A model generated the notes under the pieces. It was given only the letters and a program-made list of their open reading frames with translations, had not been told where the DNA came from and did not search any database. 64,000 nucleotides of DNA from the NCBI GenBank assembly GCA_019096195.1, contig JAGTXK010000055.1, forward strand, positions 1,364,001-1,428,000, read 5' to 3'. This stretch comes from Boletus sp. NGJ (lineage: Eukaryota; Basidiomycota; Agaricomycetes; Boletales; Boletaceae). The position numbers were made by a program, and so were the translations under genes. Positions 15,204 through 26,797 of this stretch are shown here, one piece after another (position 1 is the first letter of the stretch; every line of letters begins with the position of its first letter).

Positions 15204-15381
15204 GTCAAACGAGTGTCGGTGATGGTGGTCTCGAAAAACGAACGAAAAATTGTCAAAGTCAGCGCCAGCGATGAGGTCGATTTCAGAGTTTGCGTGTGAA
15301 CGCGGTTACGATTCAAATCCACCTTGTACTGTAAATAATAAATCACACGCTCTCTTCATCGTCTCACACAGCGAGCTCACC
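15204..15381. promoter_or_regulatory. Divergent promoter, FKS / LRR-like gene
   Basis: Only 178 bp separate the start codons of the FKS gene (leftward) and the LRR-like gene (rightward), so both core promoters must lie here. There is an AT-rich patch with TAAATAATAAAT near 15331-15342 on the rightward side. No other element is recognisable. Confidence 0.5.
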
Positions 15382-17218
15382 ATGTCCACCGTCGTCGTCG
15401 CCGTCCCCCCGCTCTCCTTCTTCTGCATCACCGTCCTCGCCCGCTTCCCAGATCAGCTTCACCATCTCCACCACCGCATTCCTGCCTCCCCCGCTCTCCT
15501 CGACGCGTCGCTCCCCCACACGCGCGACCCGTGTCTCCGAGCAGCCCTCGCCCAGCTCGTCCACCCCCTCCCACCCCATCTCCACGAGCTCGACCTCCCA
15601 CTCTCACATCCCGACCTCCCCCTCCTCCAAAAAATACCAGACTCGCCCGTTTTCTCACTCGTCACCCTCCTCTCCCTCCCAAATTGCATCCATCTGCGCG
15701 ACGACACCATCGCCAATATTCGCACTCTTCACCGCTTGCTTGCCCTCGATCTCCGTGGCTGCTCCATCTCCTCCTATGCCCTCACCACTCTCGCACGCGG
15801 CCTTGTCGCGTCCTCGAACGACGACTCCGCCAGAACCGGCACTTGGGGCCTCAGGTTGCTCAGTCTCCACGGGTGCCACAACATCGATAACGACGTCCTC
15901 TGTGTCCTTCAAAAGTTCCCCCTCCTCTCTGCCATCGGTTTGTTCCTATCCACTCTTCCTTGTCCCGACGCGTCCCAACACGGTACTCCTAGACTTGCGT
16001 TTCACCCGTTGCAGCCCAACCGCGGTCAATGCACGCCTCTCCTCCTTCGGCTTCCGACCTTCTGATAACAACTCACTCTTTCACCCGGCTTCTCTCCCCT
16101 TGGCCCTCTGCACCCTCGAGAAGGTCGCACTCGCTGCATCGGATCCCATCTCGCTCTACTCCTGCCCTCCGCAGTCGGTTTTTCGCGTACATATCGACGA
16201 GCTCAGCCACCTTCCGTCTCATCCAAAGCAGGTCGTCCCTGTCGCTAGTTTGAGCACATCTCACCCAACTATCCGGACCATATCATCCGCAGAAGACACC
16301 GTGGTTTTTATCCCCCCTCTCCGGAAACCAGCCAAGAATGAATCCTTTCATCCATCCAAGCCATTTGTATCTGCTACTGCCGTCCCCGTGGTTCCTACGT
16401 CTTTCCCGACCGCCCAATCAACACACCCCAACCTTGTCTCCAACGTTTCTTCATTCTACGAGGATGCACCAGCACGGAACAGACATATCAGGAAGAGCAT
16501 CCTTCCCTTGTCCGCACAGGCGGTGCACTCCTCCGAAGGCGGAAAGTTGGATCCATTGGCCATCGCTCGATCACCTCCCCCGTGGAAGATTCTCGATACC
16601 TACAAATCCCCTGCACCATCCAACCTCCACGTTGCAGTAGCCTGCCCCCAGGGTGCCTCCCCAGATAATGTTGAAAATTCGCGACGGAGGCAGCCAGTTG
16701 CCCGTTGGACGGGTCAGGCGCTAAACAGTCCCCTCAAAGTTGATCGCGCCCGCTGGTACAAACGCAATTCAGACGCCATTGCTGACATGGTTCACCAGTT
16801 TGCAAGTAAACGACTGAAGGTTGAGAGTGAGTTTGCGCTGGCAAAAATGCGGACAGCCGTCACCGTCGAGTCACACAACCCGTTTGCGAAGAGTGCAAGG
16901 TCGGTGTTTGCAGAAAACAGCACCAACACGTCCGACAAACTGCGCTCCTCTGTACACGAGTCCTCGAAGGAGACAGAACCTGACATACAACTGCGAGTTT
17001 GCCGTTCCCTCCCGTCTAGGACAGTACGACAGCAGGGGACAGACATCGAGGGAACCATCAAGCCATTGAAACCGATAACAACGCTCAAGCCACCGATACT
17101 TCCAAAGGAACTGCTACCATCCTCGCCTGGGCAGGTTTCGAAACCCAAAACTGATTTGAAACAGACACGATTGGCGTTCGTTCGAGAAGGATGTCAGGGA
17201 AGCGTGGAACACGGATAA
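15382..17218 (+). CDS. Leucine-rich-repeat-like protein, lineage-restricted, unknown function
   Basis: Two exons (15382-15937 and 15993-17218) join in phase to give 593 residues. Residues 1-230 look like an irregular LRR/AMN1-type fold: LLSLPNCIHLRDDTIANI, LHRLLALDLRGCSISSYAL, LRLLSLHGCHNIDNDVL, then IDLRFTRCSPTAV across the junction. The remainder is Pro/Ser/Lys-rich and probably disordered, with a conserved-looking NSPLKVDRARWYKRNSDAI stretch near residue 430 and a basic C-terminus ending in KQTRLAFVREG. The architecture suggests a protein-interaction scaffold, but I know no specific function for this type. No signal peptide or membrane segment. The intron (55 nt) is confirmed by frame continuity of the repeat. 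Confidence 0.72.
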
Positions 17219-17347
17219 AGCTGCAGGCTGAGGAGTGATGGCGATGTACTTACATTGAAGTTCAAGTTGCAAGGACTGTGTAGTCGCGTAGGTCACGTGA
17301 ATAGCCATTAACACCCCATGAATCCGATGGTCTTGGTCTTTTTGACG

Positions 17348-20300
17348 ATGGACTACTTTTCCAAGTTTTTAAAAACCAGCAATCAGCCGTCTCCCAAACC
17401 GGCGCATGATCATGCTGGCGAATTCAACAAATCCTGGAATTTGATCAAGGTCTGTCCATCCTCAGCTTTGTGCTCTTCGCTTCTTCACACAGGCCATTGA
17501 TCAGACCACGTTGGAACATCCGGATGAACGACAGCTCATGAAAGGGATTGAGTCGACTGACGTACCAGCTCGTCTCCAGTCCATGGTAGATTCACTTGTA
17601 TGGGAATCGACCCGGACGGAGGAAGGGTCCGTACATTCCCAACCTGCATCACGCTCCCCTCGTCATTGACTCTCTTGAAGCGGTACCGGTGCCTGTCTAG
17701 AGTACCTCTTAAAGAACGGTCAGGCTTTGCTGCATCACGGAGGAAGGTTCCTAATTTTCACGTGTAGATGTGCTGGGAACGCTCGTTCGTCTCAGTGAGC
17801 CCGATCGCCCCTCGGGAATACAGGCAGAGGTTCTCCGTGCCGTACAGAACATGGTCGTCCTCATGGACGAACAATTTCTCGTCCACTCGGCCGTCCACAG
17901 AGCTGTGCTCAGGCTCCTCCGCAATTGTGTCGGAGACGACCTACAGGAACAATTGGACGGTCGTAATAGAGTCATGGGTGCTGCCAAGAACGCTGTACGG
18001 AGTGAGCCTTCCGAGTACGAATTAGACTGTGAGTCGTGCGTGCATGAGCAGGACTCATAGTTCACACTTTTGCAGTGGTCAATCTACTCTGCATATTGTG
18101 CAGTCGCATCCGCACCTACCGAGAACTGCTCATGATATTCTTTCATGATAAACACTGGTACCGTTCGGAGCCTCTGTTCGCTGTGGAGGAAGAAGACGAA
18201 GATGAGGACGAGGACCAGGGCCAGGACGAGAATTACCCAGAGAAACCTGACGATGGTTCAAGACGCGTTCCCTCCCCAGCCCCATCACAAGCGACCATAA
18301 CATCTGCTGCGCGAAAACCGGAGTACGAGTTCCTACTATTCAACTACCTTCTCCGTTTCGTGCACCGAGAAGGGCAAATCGGTGATTTTGCTCGCGCTGG
18401 ACTCCTTTTCTTGATGGACGTGGCGATGTCCCCAGGAGCACCTGCCCACGGACGAGGGAGACCAGGATCTGATCAAATGGTTGGAGATCCAATCACAGAT
18501 GCCGCGCTCGCTCTGGCAGAGTACATTGTGGACGGTGATTTCTCCGACGTTCTGGGTGCGGGCTTAGGCGCTGTCTACTCTCTACTACCCTCCAAACTCG
18601 AGGTTCGTTCTCCGATGACCCAAGACACTAGTCCAGCTGGGATGGTCCTCGGCAGCACTGGACCAGCTACCGAGAACGAAAAGGAAGCAGCAGAGGTTCA
18701 GGCAGAGAAGAATCGTGCAACCGGGCTCGAGGAGTCTGCCAATCCCGACTTCAAAGCACGCCTAGATCACTTCCTCAAACTTCTCGAATTCCTACAGGAC
18801 ATCATTCGTCGAAATAGAATTCGCAATTCCGCAGACGGTAGGCTCGATGCGCCAGGTCTTGTTGGTGATTCTATCGTGCAGTCTATCCTTGACGCTGTGC
18901 GCAGAATATTTCTAGAAAACGTGTTATACCCTTCTATCCTCGAATGCTCAGATCTAGATGGTAGCGCTGTCGCTGTCATGTCCTACATTGATATCATGAT
19001 ACGGACTGTTAAAAACGGCCAGCTCTCGGACCTCCTTGTCGGCTTCCTTATGAGCGAAGACAGTGATGACGTTGGCAAGCTACGCCATCGACTCCACGGG
19101 ATGCTCAGCCTCGATGGCGATGCGCCTCCCCGGTCTCGCTCCAGCAGTTTTGCGGACAAGGCAACGAAGCTGCATCACCGCAAGAGTAGCGCTATGTTGT
19201 TGCTAGAAATGGAAGCCCCAGAGTCGAGACGACAATCAGAATACTTCACCACCGTGGCTCGTTTCACCCTGAAGGATCTTATCCTTTCCAATCTCCGCTC
19301 CCAGAACCAGGCCACCGTAACGGCAGCTCTCCAGCTCTTCCAGACAATGCTTGCACAGCAGTGTCATGTTTGCATAGATGGACTCATTCTGGTCATTCCT
19401 TCCATAACTGCAACAAGCTATCCAGGACCTGCCATAGTCATGCCCTTTGGGCCTCTCGAGACATCGGGAGAAGACAGCGACAATGAAGAATTTGTTTATC
19501 CCGGTGCGGAAGTCGAGCCTAGATCCACAGCTGTTGCTCTGCCATCCCTTTCAACATATCTACAGCCAGAGACGACGTTTTCTACCCACGAACGCGAGAT
19601 GGGTCTTTATCTTGCTCTTGTATCACGCATCGATCCATCGCACAGCGATGACGCTTTTAGTACGGGATACGACCATTACTTGCGCGACGCTTTTACCTCC
19701 ATCCAAAGTCATTACTGCTTCCGTATAAGTGCCGACGAAGACCTCGAATCGCGGTCGAAACAGAGACACCGACTGAATGTCAAAGATCCGATCCTTTCTC
19801 TCATTCTAGGTTCACTATGCGAATTCTTCTCCAACTCGCCCAAGATGAACATTTCATTGACTGGCGTATTAGCAGAGCTGGCACTTTGTCCCAACAGATC
19901 TATTGCAGGGTGGCTTACATGCAGCGTCAGCGACACGCCGCAGCCCAAAGCAATGCCGTTTGATGTTCGGCTGGAAGACATGCAAGATGATCGCTCCATC
20001 GATTTTACGATAGAAGAAAAACTCGCCACAGAGACGAACGTTCTTCCCGCAACTCGACTAGACGAGAACTCACGCCCAATCGTGCACACGATCTTCCAGA
20101 GCCTTGTTGGCCACCTTGAGCGATATCGTCAGGTTGTGGACGACTTTGACAAGTACCTTCTTGAACGTCGACAAGGCTTGTTATTTTCGGAGAACCTGAC
20201 GGATGCGCTGACACTCGTCCTTGAGCCTGCGGTAGATTCAGGGCTTTTGAGCGCACCTTCTGCCTCAGTGTCATCCCCAAACACATTGGACATGAGTACG

Positions 20301-20774
20301 CAACGCCCGAAGTCCAAGCCAAAGACGTCTTCGTCACTAGTTTCGTTCCTCACTCCGAGGAAGAACAAGCCGAAGGCGCAAGCACCTACGGAACCTCATA
20401 CACCATCTCGAGATGGTAGCAAGGTCGTTGCGTCGAGACCCTTTGGTCCTCATTATCAGCAGACCCGAGATATCGTCGTCGAGCCATTCGTCGTGCCGCT
20501 CCCCTCTGAATCATATAGTTTGTGGACACCGTCCCAAATATCTAGCTGGGGGTCTGACGAGGAAGACGTGTTCTCAGGTGGGAACCAGTGGGGAGGGGCG
20601 AACGTCAAGAATGTCGAGGGATCGGATGACCACAAGGACCAACATCCACCCGCCCACATTACCTTGTCCCATTTATTGGACAATGTGGTCATCCTGGAGG
20701 AATGCATCAAGGAGCTGGTCGCTATCGTTCAAGCACGAAGGAGTTTGGGAATCGACTCTCTGAAATATGTGTAA
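17348..20774 (+). CDS. FHIP / RAI16-like protein (FTS-Hook-FHIP complex subunit family)
   Basis: FHIP proteins bind Hook adaptors and link early endosomes or other cargo to dynein. The start MDYFSKFLKTSN at 17348 is typical of the fungal family; an upstream in-frame ATG at 17318 is less likely. Exons join as FNKSWNLIK / AIDQTTLEHPDE, then CLEYLLKND / VLGTLVRLSEPD, then a long final exon from about 18075. Helical-repeat segments include QAEVLRAVQNMVVLMDEQF, FLLFNYLLRFVHREGQIGDF, ARAGLLFLMDVAM and FTLKDLILSNLRSQNQ. Acidic (EEEDEDEDEDQ) and Lys/Pro-rich linkers interrupt the fold. The C-terminus ends in HLLDNVVILEECIKELVAIV, a likely helix. The junction near 17629 is ambiguous, and I prefer a GTCCGT donor because it restores GACLEYLL. 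Convergent with the DNAJC9 gene. Confidence 0.85.
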
Positions 20775-20881
20775 AAACAATCACATTACGATTACACACC
20801 AGAATACCATCCACAGAAGTGGAACGGAGTACAAGGAAAGTGGTACAACTAAACAAAGGGATAGAAGGACGAAGCTAGGAA

Positions 20882-21998
20882 TTACACTGCCTTCTTGGCT
20901 TGAGTTTCTCTCTTCCCAGACGCCTTTGCCTTCCTTGACGTGGGCTTGGGTCGGCTGTTTTCAAACTTTTCCTCGTCAATCTCGGGGAGGGCGGATCGAG
21001 GCTTCTTTTGTGGGGACGCCGTTTCTTTGGAGTCTTCAGGTTCGGTAGCCTTTTTCCGCTTCTTTCCCTTTGCACCTTTCTTCCTCGAAGTCTCTTCTTC
21101 TTCCATGTACTTCGCGGCCAAATTGTCCAAGAAACCGTTTCTGGCTTTTTGCCTCTGCAGAATGAGGGCCTGTAGGGCCGAAACATCCTCTTCATCACCA
21201 GCATCGTCCTTCTCCTTCTCCTTCTCCTTCTCCTTGTGTTTCCCCTTTCCCTTGCGAGCACCAACTTTGCCTGACCCATAGAATTCATCCCAAACACCTA
21301 ACTCCTTAGCCAACTCCTCTGCTTCATTGGCCTCTTTCTCGGCTTGTTTCTTTCGGACGAGTTTGGCTTTCTCGTCCGAGGATGTGGACCGCCAAAGAGG
21401 TAGGTCGGGGAGCTGGTCTTCGACTATGAGCTTGGATAGTATATGAATGAATCGCGGCTCGTCGTCTGCAGTCGAGTGTGGGATGTGATTCATGATTTCA
21501 CCAAGGGAACCCTCAGCTTCGCGATATGCCGCCATGAGATCTTCGACCTCTTCCGAAGAACCTAAGATTGCAAGGCATGAGGTCAACGGAGTGAGTGTCA
21601 TCGATATAGTGGCTACCTTGGTATTCTTTCTTCATTTCGTCGAGTCTGCCACACGTTACATAGTCGAAGAGGTCCTGGAAGTATGCATCCCATCCGCCAT
21701 CGTCGTCAGGATCGACGAGACTCTCGCCTGTGGTACCCGTCCTGTCGTACTTTTCGCGCCGCTTTTCGTCGCTGAGAATAGCATAGGCGAAACCTATCTG
21801 CTGAAAGCGCTTCAACGCGTGTGCGCGTTCGTGTTCGGACGAATTGGTGTGTTTGTCTGGATGGCATAAAAGGGCAAGTTTTCTGTAAGATTTCCTGATG
21901 TCTTCCTGGGATACGTCCGACTTGAGTGCGAGAACGTCGTACAGGTCGACGTTGTCCTCGCCGGGGAACATCCGCGACATCTCCAAGTCCTCCTCCAT
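20882..21998 (-). CDS. DnaJ co-chaperone, DNAJC9 family
   Basis: Type III J-domain protein. Animal DNAJC9 is a histone H3-H4 chaperone that recruits HSP70; the fungal homologue is presumed nuclear. The J domain opens near residue 16 (VDLYDVLALKSDVSQEDIRK) and contains the essential HPD (LLCHPDKH), with the intact YRKLAL and RFQQIGFAYAILSD helices. The first exon ends at MKKEYQ, and a 50-60 nt intron near 21563-21620 joins it to GSSEEVEDLMAAYREAEG. A family-typical SSEEV region and FIHILSKLIVEDQLPDLP follow. The C-terminal third is Lys/Glu-rich with a KE dipeptide tract and bipartite nuclear-localisation-like stretches. The first ATG after the promoter could be 22166, but 21998 (MEEDLEMSRMFPGED) fits the family. 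Divergent from the kinase gene. Confidence 0.88.
21209..21236 (+). repeat. Coding hexamer repeat (CCTTCT) in the DNAJC9 tail
   Basis: Four to five near-perfect copies of a six-base unit encode, on the minus strand, the KEKEKEKEKE tract of the DNAJC9-type protein. Codons alternate AAG/GAG, so the repeat is a slippage-prone coding microsatellite that keeps frame when whole units change. Confidence 0.75.
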
Positions 21999-22480
21999 CG
22001 TTGGCAAGCACCAAGACTGTGACACGTCACGACGCGATACACGACGCGTCGGCCGTAACATCACGTGTTTCGATTGTGCCTGCGACAGTCGACTTGCCCG
22101 ACCGACACCAGCCAGCCCGACGTCGCCGTTGAGCACGTCCCCGAATGATGTCTCCAGCGCCTTCAAGATAACGCTGGCATTCCTCCTTGTCTGTCGTTAC
22201 GTCGACGGCGAGAAACTTGGCCGTTTCCATGCCCAACCAAGATACAATGACCATTATTCTTGGCATCCTCCTGTGCACTCCCGTCATTTATCGTCGTGTA
22301 GGTCATTGGACCCACAGCCGCCTTGTTCTTCCCTATCGACCTTGCTCTTTTCCCAAATCAAGTCTTTTTGTATTTCTCTAGCCGACAGTGTTATCTGAGC
22401 GTCGTGCCGGACTCTTAAGGCACCCTGGCACGCGCTCTCCAACCCATTATCCCTCTGCTCACCGCCGTCACATCTGCACG

Positions 22481-24438
22481 ATGTACCCGATCTACGCTAA
22501 TGCTCCCCCGCCAGCTCGTCCTTCGCACCACCAATCACAATTCGTCAGCGCGTCTCCATACCCGCATGCTGCTCCCCATACCCTCGCCGTACCACACGAT
22601 CATCTATGTCTGTCCTTGACTTGTTTTGTGCTCATTTGAAGCTGATCTCTCCCCAGCACCTGATTTCTATGAGATGATAAAGAGGGGTTATACGAACCGG
22701 GACAGCAAGCTCCACGATGCCATATCACGCACCAGGTTTCCGAATCGCGAAACCAGACGACAGTGCTTGGATTTTGTCGAGCATCTCCGTATCCATAGAG
22801 TGAGAATTCCAAACATACTCAATATAGATCACCAGCTGACACCCAACAAGAATCTTTTCATGCACACCTATGTTCATTTGGTGGTTTGTTGTGAAAGCAG
22901 GTGTGTCAATTTCTCTTTCACTTGAGCACGTAACTAATTCAACACATACAGACATCTCCGTCGGTTGGAGGACAATGCCAATCTTTGGAAGGAATGGGGC
23001 AGTGTGCAGCAGCTCACTCACCATCTCTTGATCAGAGACCGACTTCTTAACCTTTTGAAGGACGTAAGATACTTCTCCTTCACCCACTGGCGTTCTATTT
23101 ACATCTTCGTCAGCATCCGTGCCGTCAACATGAATTCCTGCTTGCTCCACATTTTGTAATCAGTGACGATGACAGTGACCTTCTGTGTCACCTTCTGTAC
23201 TGTGGCAGAAAGCAAGAGCTGTACGAACTTCCCAACAAACCTGCCATCCAGGGACGTGACTATGTAAAAGAATCCGAGCAAGTTATAGAATTGCTGTGGC
23301 AGGTATGCGATCTCGCTCTCTCTGGAAGTGTCACATTTGCGATTTCCGCCTGCAGTATCTCATGAAACCCGAGAGTGACGATGTCACGCGTCGTCTACGT
23401 GCCAACATCTATCGCATGGCAAGGAAGTCCGCATACCTTCCGCATGCCCTGCGGATCGGACACCCTTCTATCTCTAGCAAGCGGAATCTGGGTGCCGGTG
23501 CGAGCGCAATAGTAACGAAGGCAGTGATGAATGGTCGCGATGTTGTTATCAAGGTGATCGCGTGTCGTGATCGCACCACCCAGAAGAAGTGCCTCGAGGT
23601 CTGGAACTTTTTGAACGGATTCCTTTGCAGACTAAGATTTAGACTACTAGATGTTCGCCGGCGAGGCTATCCTGTGGAAAACCTTACAACACAAGAATAT
23701 TGTTCCATTCCTGGGAGTCGTCACGGAAGGCACCCTCAACATGGGTCTGGTGTCGCCGTTCTTCGAAAATGGTAATATCAGAAATCACATGAAGAGATAC
23801 AATCATAAACACTGGCCTGCCTTGGCGCGGAAATGGAGCAGAGATCTCTCAGAAGGTTTAGAATATATCCACTGTCATGAACCGCCAATTGTTCATGGGG
23901 ATCTCAAGGGGGTAAGAAGTATCCGAGTGTATCCACTTCATTATTGCTGAAACCCATTAGGATAATGTGTTGGTTGATGATGCCGGCCGCGCACTTCTTG
24001 GTGACTTTGGTCAATCCTATGCCTCAGATTCAGGCAGATACCTTGATTCGACACGTGTTGGTCTTGCAGCATATAACCCGGTGCATTGGATGGCACCAGA
24101 ACTCATGGTAGGGGGTGACCGTGTCAAAGCCTCGGACAAGTCCGATATATACTCCTTTGGTTGTGTCTTATACGAGGTAAGCTCGAATTCCTCGCAAGTT
24201 ACTTTGACGCTCATCTTCTTGTTACGATAAGATGATGTCTGGTAAGATCCCGTTTGAAGGTCTCCAAACCGGGGGTGTGGTAAAGTGTGTTCTGAACGAC
24301 GAACACCCGAATAGCCCGGATTCAATCAGCAGTAATGATCCACTCTGGAAGCTGGCAAAGTCATGTTGGAAAAAAAATCCTGTGGATCGCCCTTCTGCGG
24401 CGAACCTTGTTTCCCACCTCCGGACCTTACGCATGTAG
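22481..24438 (+). CDS. Serine/threonine kinase of the expanded Agaricomycete TKL-like group
   Basis: Reconstructed from about seven exons, likely starting MYPIYANAPPPARPS at 22481 (the 5' end is uncertain). The N-terminal third is helical and unrecognised (YEMIKRGYTNRDSKLHDAIS; LRRLEDNANLWKEWG). The kinase domain begins near 23480: glycine loop LGAGASAIV, VAIK-type lysine VVIKVI, alpha-C glutamate MFAGEAILWKTL, hinge LVSPFFENGNI, catalytic loop VHGDLKGDNVLV, DFG motif LGDFGQSY and WMAPELM, then SDIYSFGCVLYE and CWKKNPVDRPSA. All residues needed for catalysis are present; HGD in place of HRD is common in fungal TKL-like kinases. A 51-nt in-frame segment (22800-22850) has intron ends and may be spliced or retained. 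No signal peptide or membrane segment seen. This expanded group is mostly uncharacterised. Confidence 0.85.
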
Positions 24439-24857
24439 CTAATCGATCCATCGCCTAGTGTTGTTGATATGCCATAACGATCGTCGTTTAAATATTTACA
24501 TTTCTCGAGCTTGTAAGATTTTGAAGGGATAGGTGATTCGTAGAAGTATGAAACGAGAATTAGATAGGGCCCAATGTCCGTACATAAGATAGGAATGGGT
24601 TATAGATGGAAATCTGAAAAAATCCCGAGGGCCAACGACATCCGTCGTTCTCGTGAACTATACCAAAAAACGTTCGTGATTTGTAGTTCATGCTTCTGCA
24701 CCCAACCTTCAGGAAGGATCATTCGATCGATATCTGTGGCTGGAGCGCGGTCCCAGCTAGATACGCTGATTCCCGCTCGGCCATGCCCCCTGGTGTTTTC
24801 GGCGAAGATGAGTATTGTCCGTCCCCACTGATATCTGAGAAAGGAGTAGAAAGAGAG

Positions 24858-26570
24858 TTAATCACCCAATTTGAATGTGTCTAGAGCTTGCTGCCGAACA
24901 GGCTTATAGAACTGACCATGAGTCTTGGAATCGTGCAAACCCTTGTCGAAGTCATAGAAGCACTTGAGGCCGACTAGAAAGGTGATCAACAGAAGCAAGA
25001 ACGCGAAAACCGCTGCAGGTGCATGATTAAGTAAAATGGTCGTCCGGGATAATGAAGCTACTGACTGAAAACGGTTAAAGTCGCACGAGTGGTGATATAT
25101 TCGCCTTGGGAAGTTGGCAGATAGAAGCGGGCTAGCTTGTAGACTATAACCGAAGCGAGTTGAGCGAACAGAAGTATGATTGAAAACTGTGCTTACCGAC
25201 TGCAGCGGAAAAAATATATACCTCGAATCAGCCATCTAGCTGGGGATGTAGAAGAGGACCCTACAGTAACTCATGCATGGCAGCATCAATACGAGTGCTA
25301 TTGACATCATCCTGGAGACAAATTGGCTGGTGAAACAGACGACAAAGTGCAGAGGTCACACCATTTAATTTCACGCTGAACAGCATAGGCACAACCGGCT
25401 ATCAAGGTAAGGACCACAGGGATAGCCGCAATGGTGAGTCCAAACTCGGCAGAGTTAGTAGGAAGGACGACGATAAGAAGCTGTTAATATATCGTCGGTG
25501 TCCTGTTGACATTGAAACGAAAGGGAAGAAGGTGCGTACTTGCATGGTGACACCAACGAAGCAGAAGAAGTCGAATTTGAGGAGACAGATAAAGATTTGA
25601 TAGAACTGGTACATGGCTGTTGAGCGTATGGTGAGTGAAAGGCATAGATCAGTGATACGAAGATCACCGACACTTCAACTTGGGGCTTGCCCCGACGACA
25701 TGAAATATGACCCATCTAACTGCAATGAAGCCTTGAAAACTCTGTTAGAAATATCAATCTCACCCAAATTCTCCGAAAAGTTGTTTGATCCAGAACATCA
25801 GGAAAAGCCACGACGCAGCCACGATGCACGGCACCACTATGAGAAAAGGTTCCACCCTAGACCACAGCCATTGAGTGTCATTGAAACATTGCGACAAGTT
25901 GCAGGGCACGAGCGCCGCCTTCGTTTCGTGAACTTGAAGAGCAGAAAAGACGATGAGAGCGCCGTGGAACACTAGAAGGCGTCGTTAGCTAACGAGACCT
26001 AGGAATCCAACAAGACGACTGCTGTACATATGATGCCTAGTAATTGAATAATGTTTCTCATCCGCAAGGCATCATAAGCCATGAAAAGCTCGAAAATCCT
26101 GAAAAAAACGCACATAAACAAGTGCCCGAGGAGACTTTAGAAAAGGGACTACTCGGCCAGGATGAAGAGAGCAAGATAGCAGGACAAGGTCTGGTGGACA
26201 ATCAGCATTTTGAGAGCACAGTACCTCATCCCACCGTACCTTGAGAGGGGCGCTATCAAAGGTATCTCCGAGGTATGCATGTACCTATGGAAGACGTCTT
26301 CTGTCATCTGTTACCCCGCCCAGATGTGCTAACTCACGACTCCGAAGGTGGATGCAACCATCGTGATGACGATTACGGCCTCTGAAAAACGAATTAGGGC
26401 CGCTCAGGCCACTAAATTAAACAGGTCTTTTACTCACGAACTGCGACTGCAATACATGGGATGTGCGATCGTACCACGTGAGACAGGTGAAAACTGGCGC
26501 GAGTCCTGGACATACCTGTGATGATGAAAGCGCGTTGGGCTCTGGTACCCAATGAAGGTTCCACCGCCAT
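24858..26570 (-). CDS. Polytopic membrane protein, UPF0658 Golgi-apparatus-type family
   Basis: Rebuilt from about a dozen very small exons (some under 60 nt), which is why no long reading frame shows it. In order: MAVEPSLGTRAQRAFIIT, EAVIVITMVASTFGV, VHAYLGDTFDSAPLK, TLSCYLALFILAEIFELFM, AYDALRMRNIIQLLGI, FHGALIVFSALQVHETKAA, an FLIVVPCIVAASWLFLMFW segment, FVRWVIFHVVGASPKLK, AMYQFYQIFICLLKFDFF, LLIVVLPTNSAEFGLTIAA, VYKLARFYLPTSQGEY and a last span VFAFLLLLITFLVGLKCFYD. This order of about seven to eight hydrophobic spans around the MAYDALR and SPKLK-MYQFYQ signatures matches the fungal UPF0658 family, placed in the Golgi in yeast surveys. Function is unknown. The junctions in 25140-25300 are the least certain. 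Convergent with the kinase; 24439-24857 holds only 3' sequence. Confidence 0.72.
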
Positions 26571-26797
26571 CCTGATGGAAGGGAGCTTGAGGGCTTGTGG
26601 CTTGACTTGTGATGACGAGAAGCTTGAAGCCTTCAAATGCCGACAGATAGTTCAAGCCTCAGTTTGTTGCGACTCTGGTGGCTGTGCCCAACAGCCACCA
26701 AAATATTTATAGAATTAAATAATTAATTGCGCACAGAGACTGTCTCTGCGCGTGTTTCGTGGACTGTCGATCTGGTTATCTAACGCAAACGCGAAGC

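Noticed and set aside
14042-15346. Longer FKS frame starting at 15346
   Set aside because: Its N-terminal part is out of frame with the MAHPPGRP leader and would overlap the divergent promoter; the 15203 start with an intron at 14723-14780 fits the family.
21999-22166. N-terminal extension of DNAJC9 to the ATG at 22166
   Set aside because: The extension is not J-protein-like, and MEEDLEMSRMFP at 21998 matches the usual distance to the J domain.
26452-26454. Three-base microexon (TTC) in the UPF0658-like gene
   Set aside because: Skipping it also preserves frame, and a 3-nt exon is far less likely than one longer intron.
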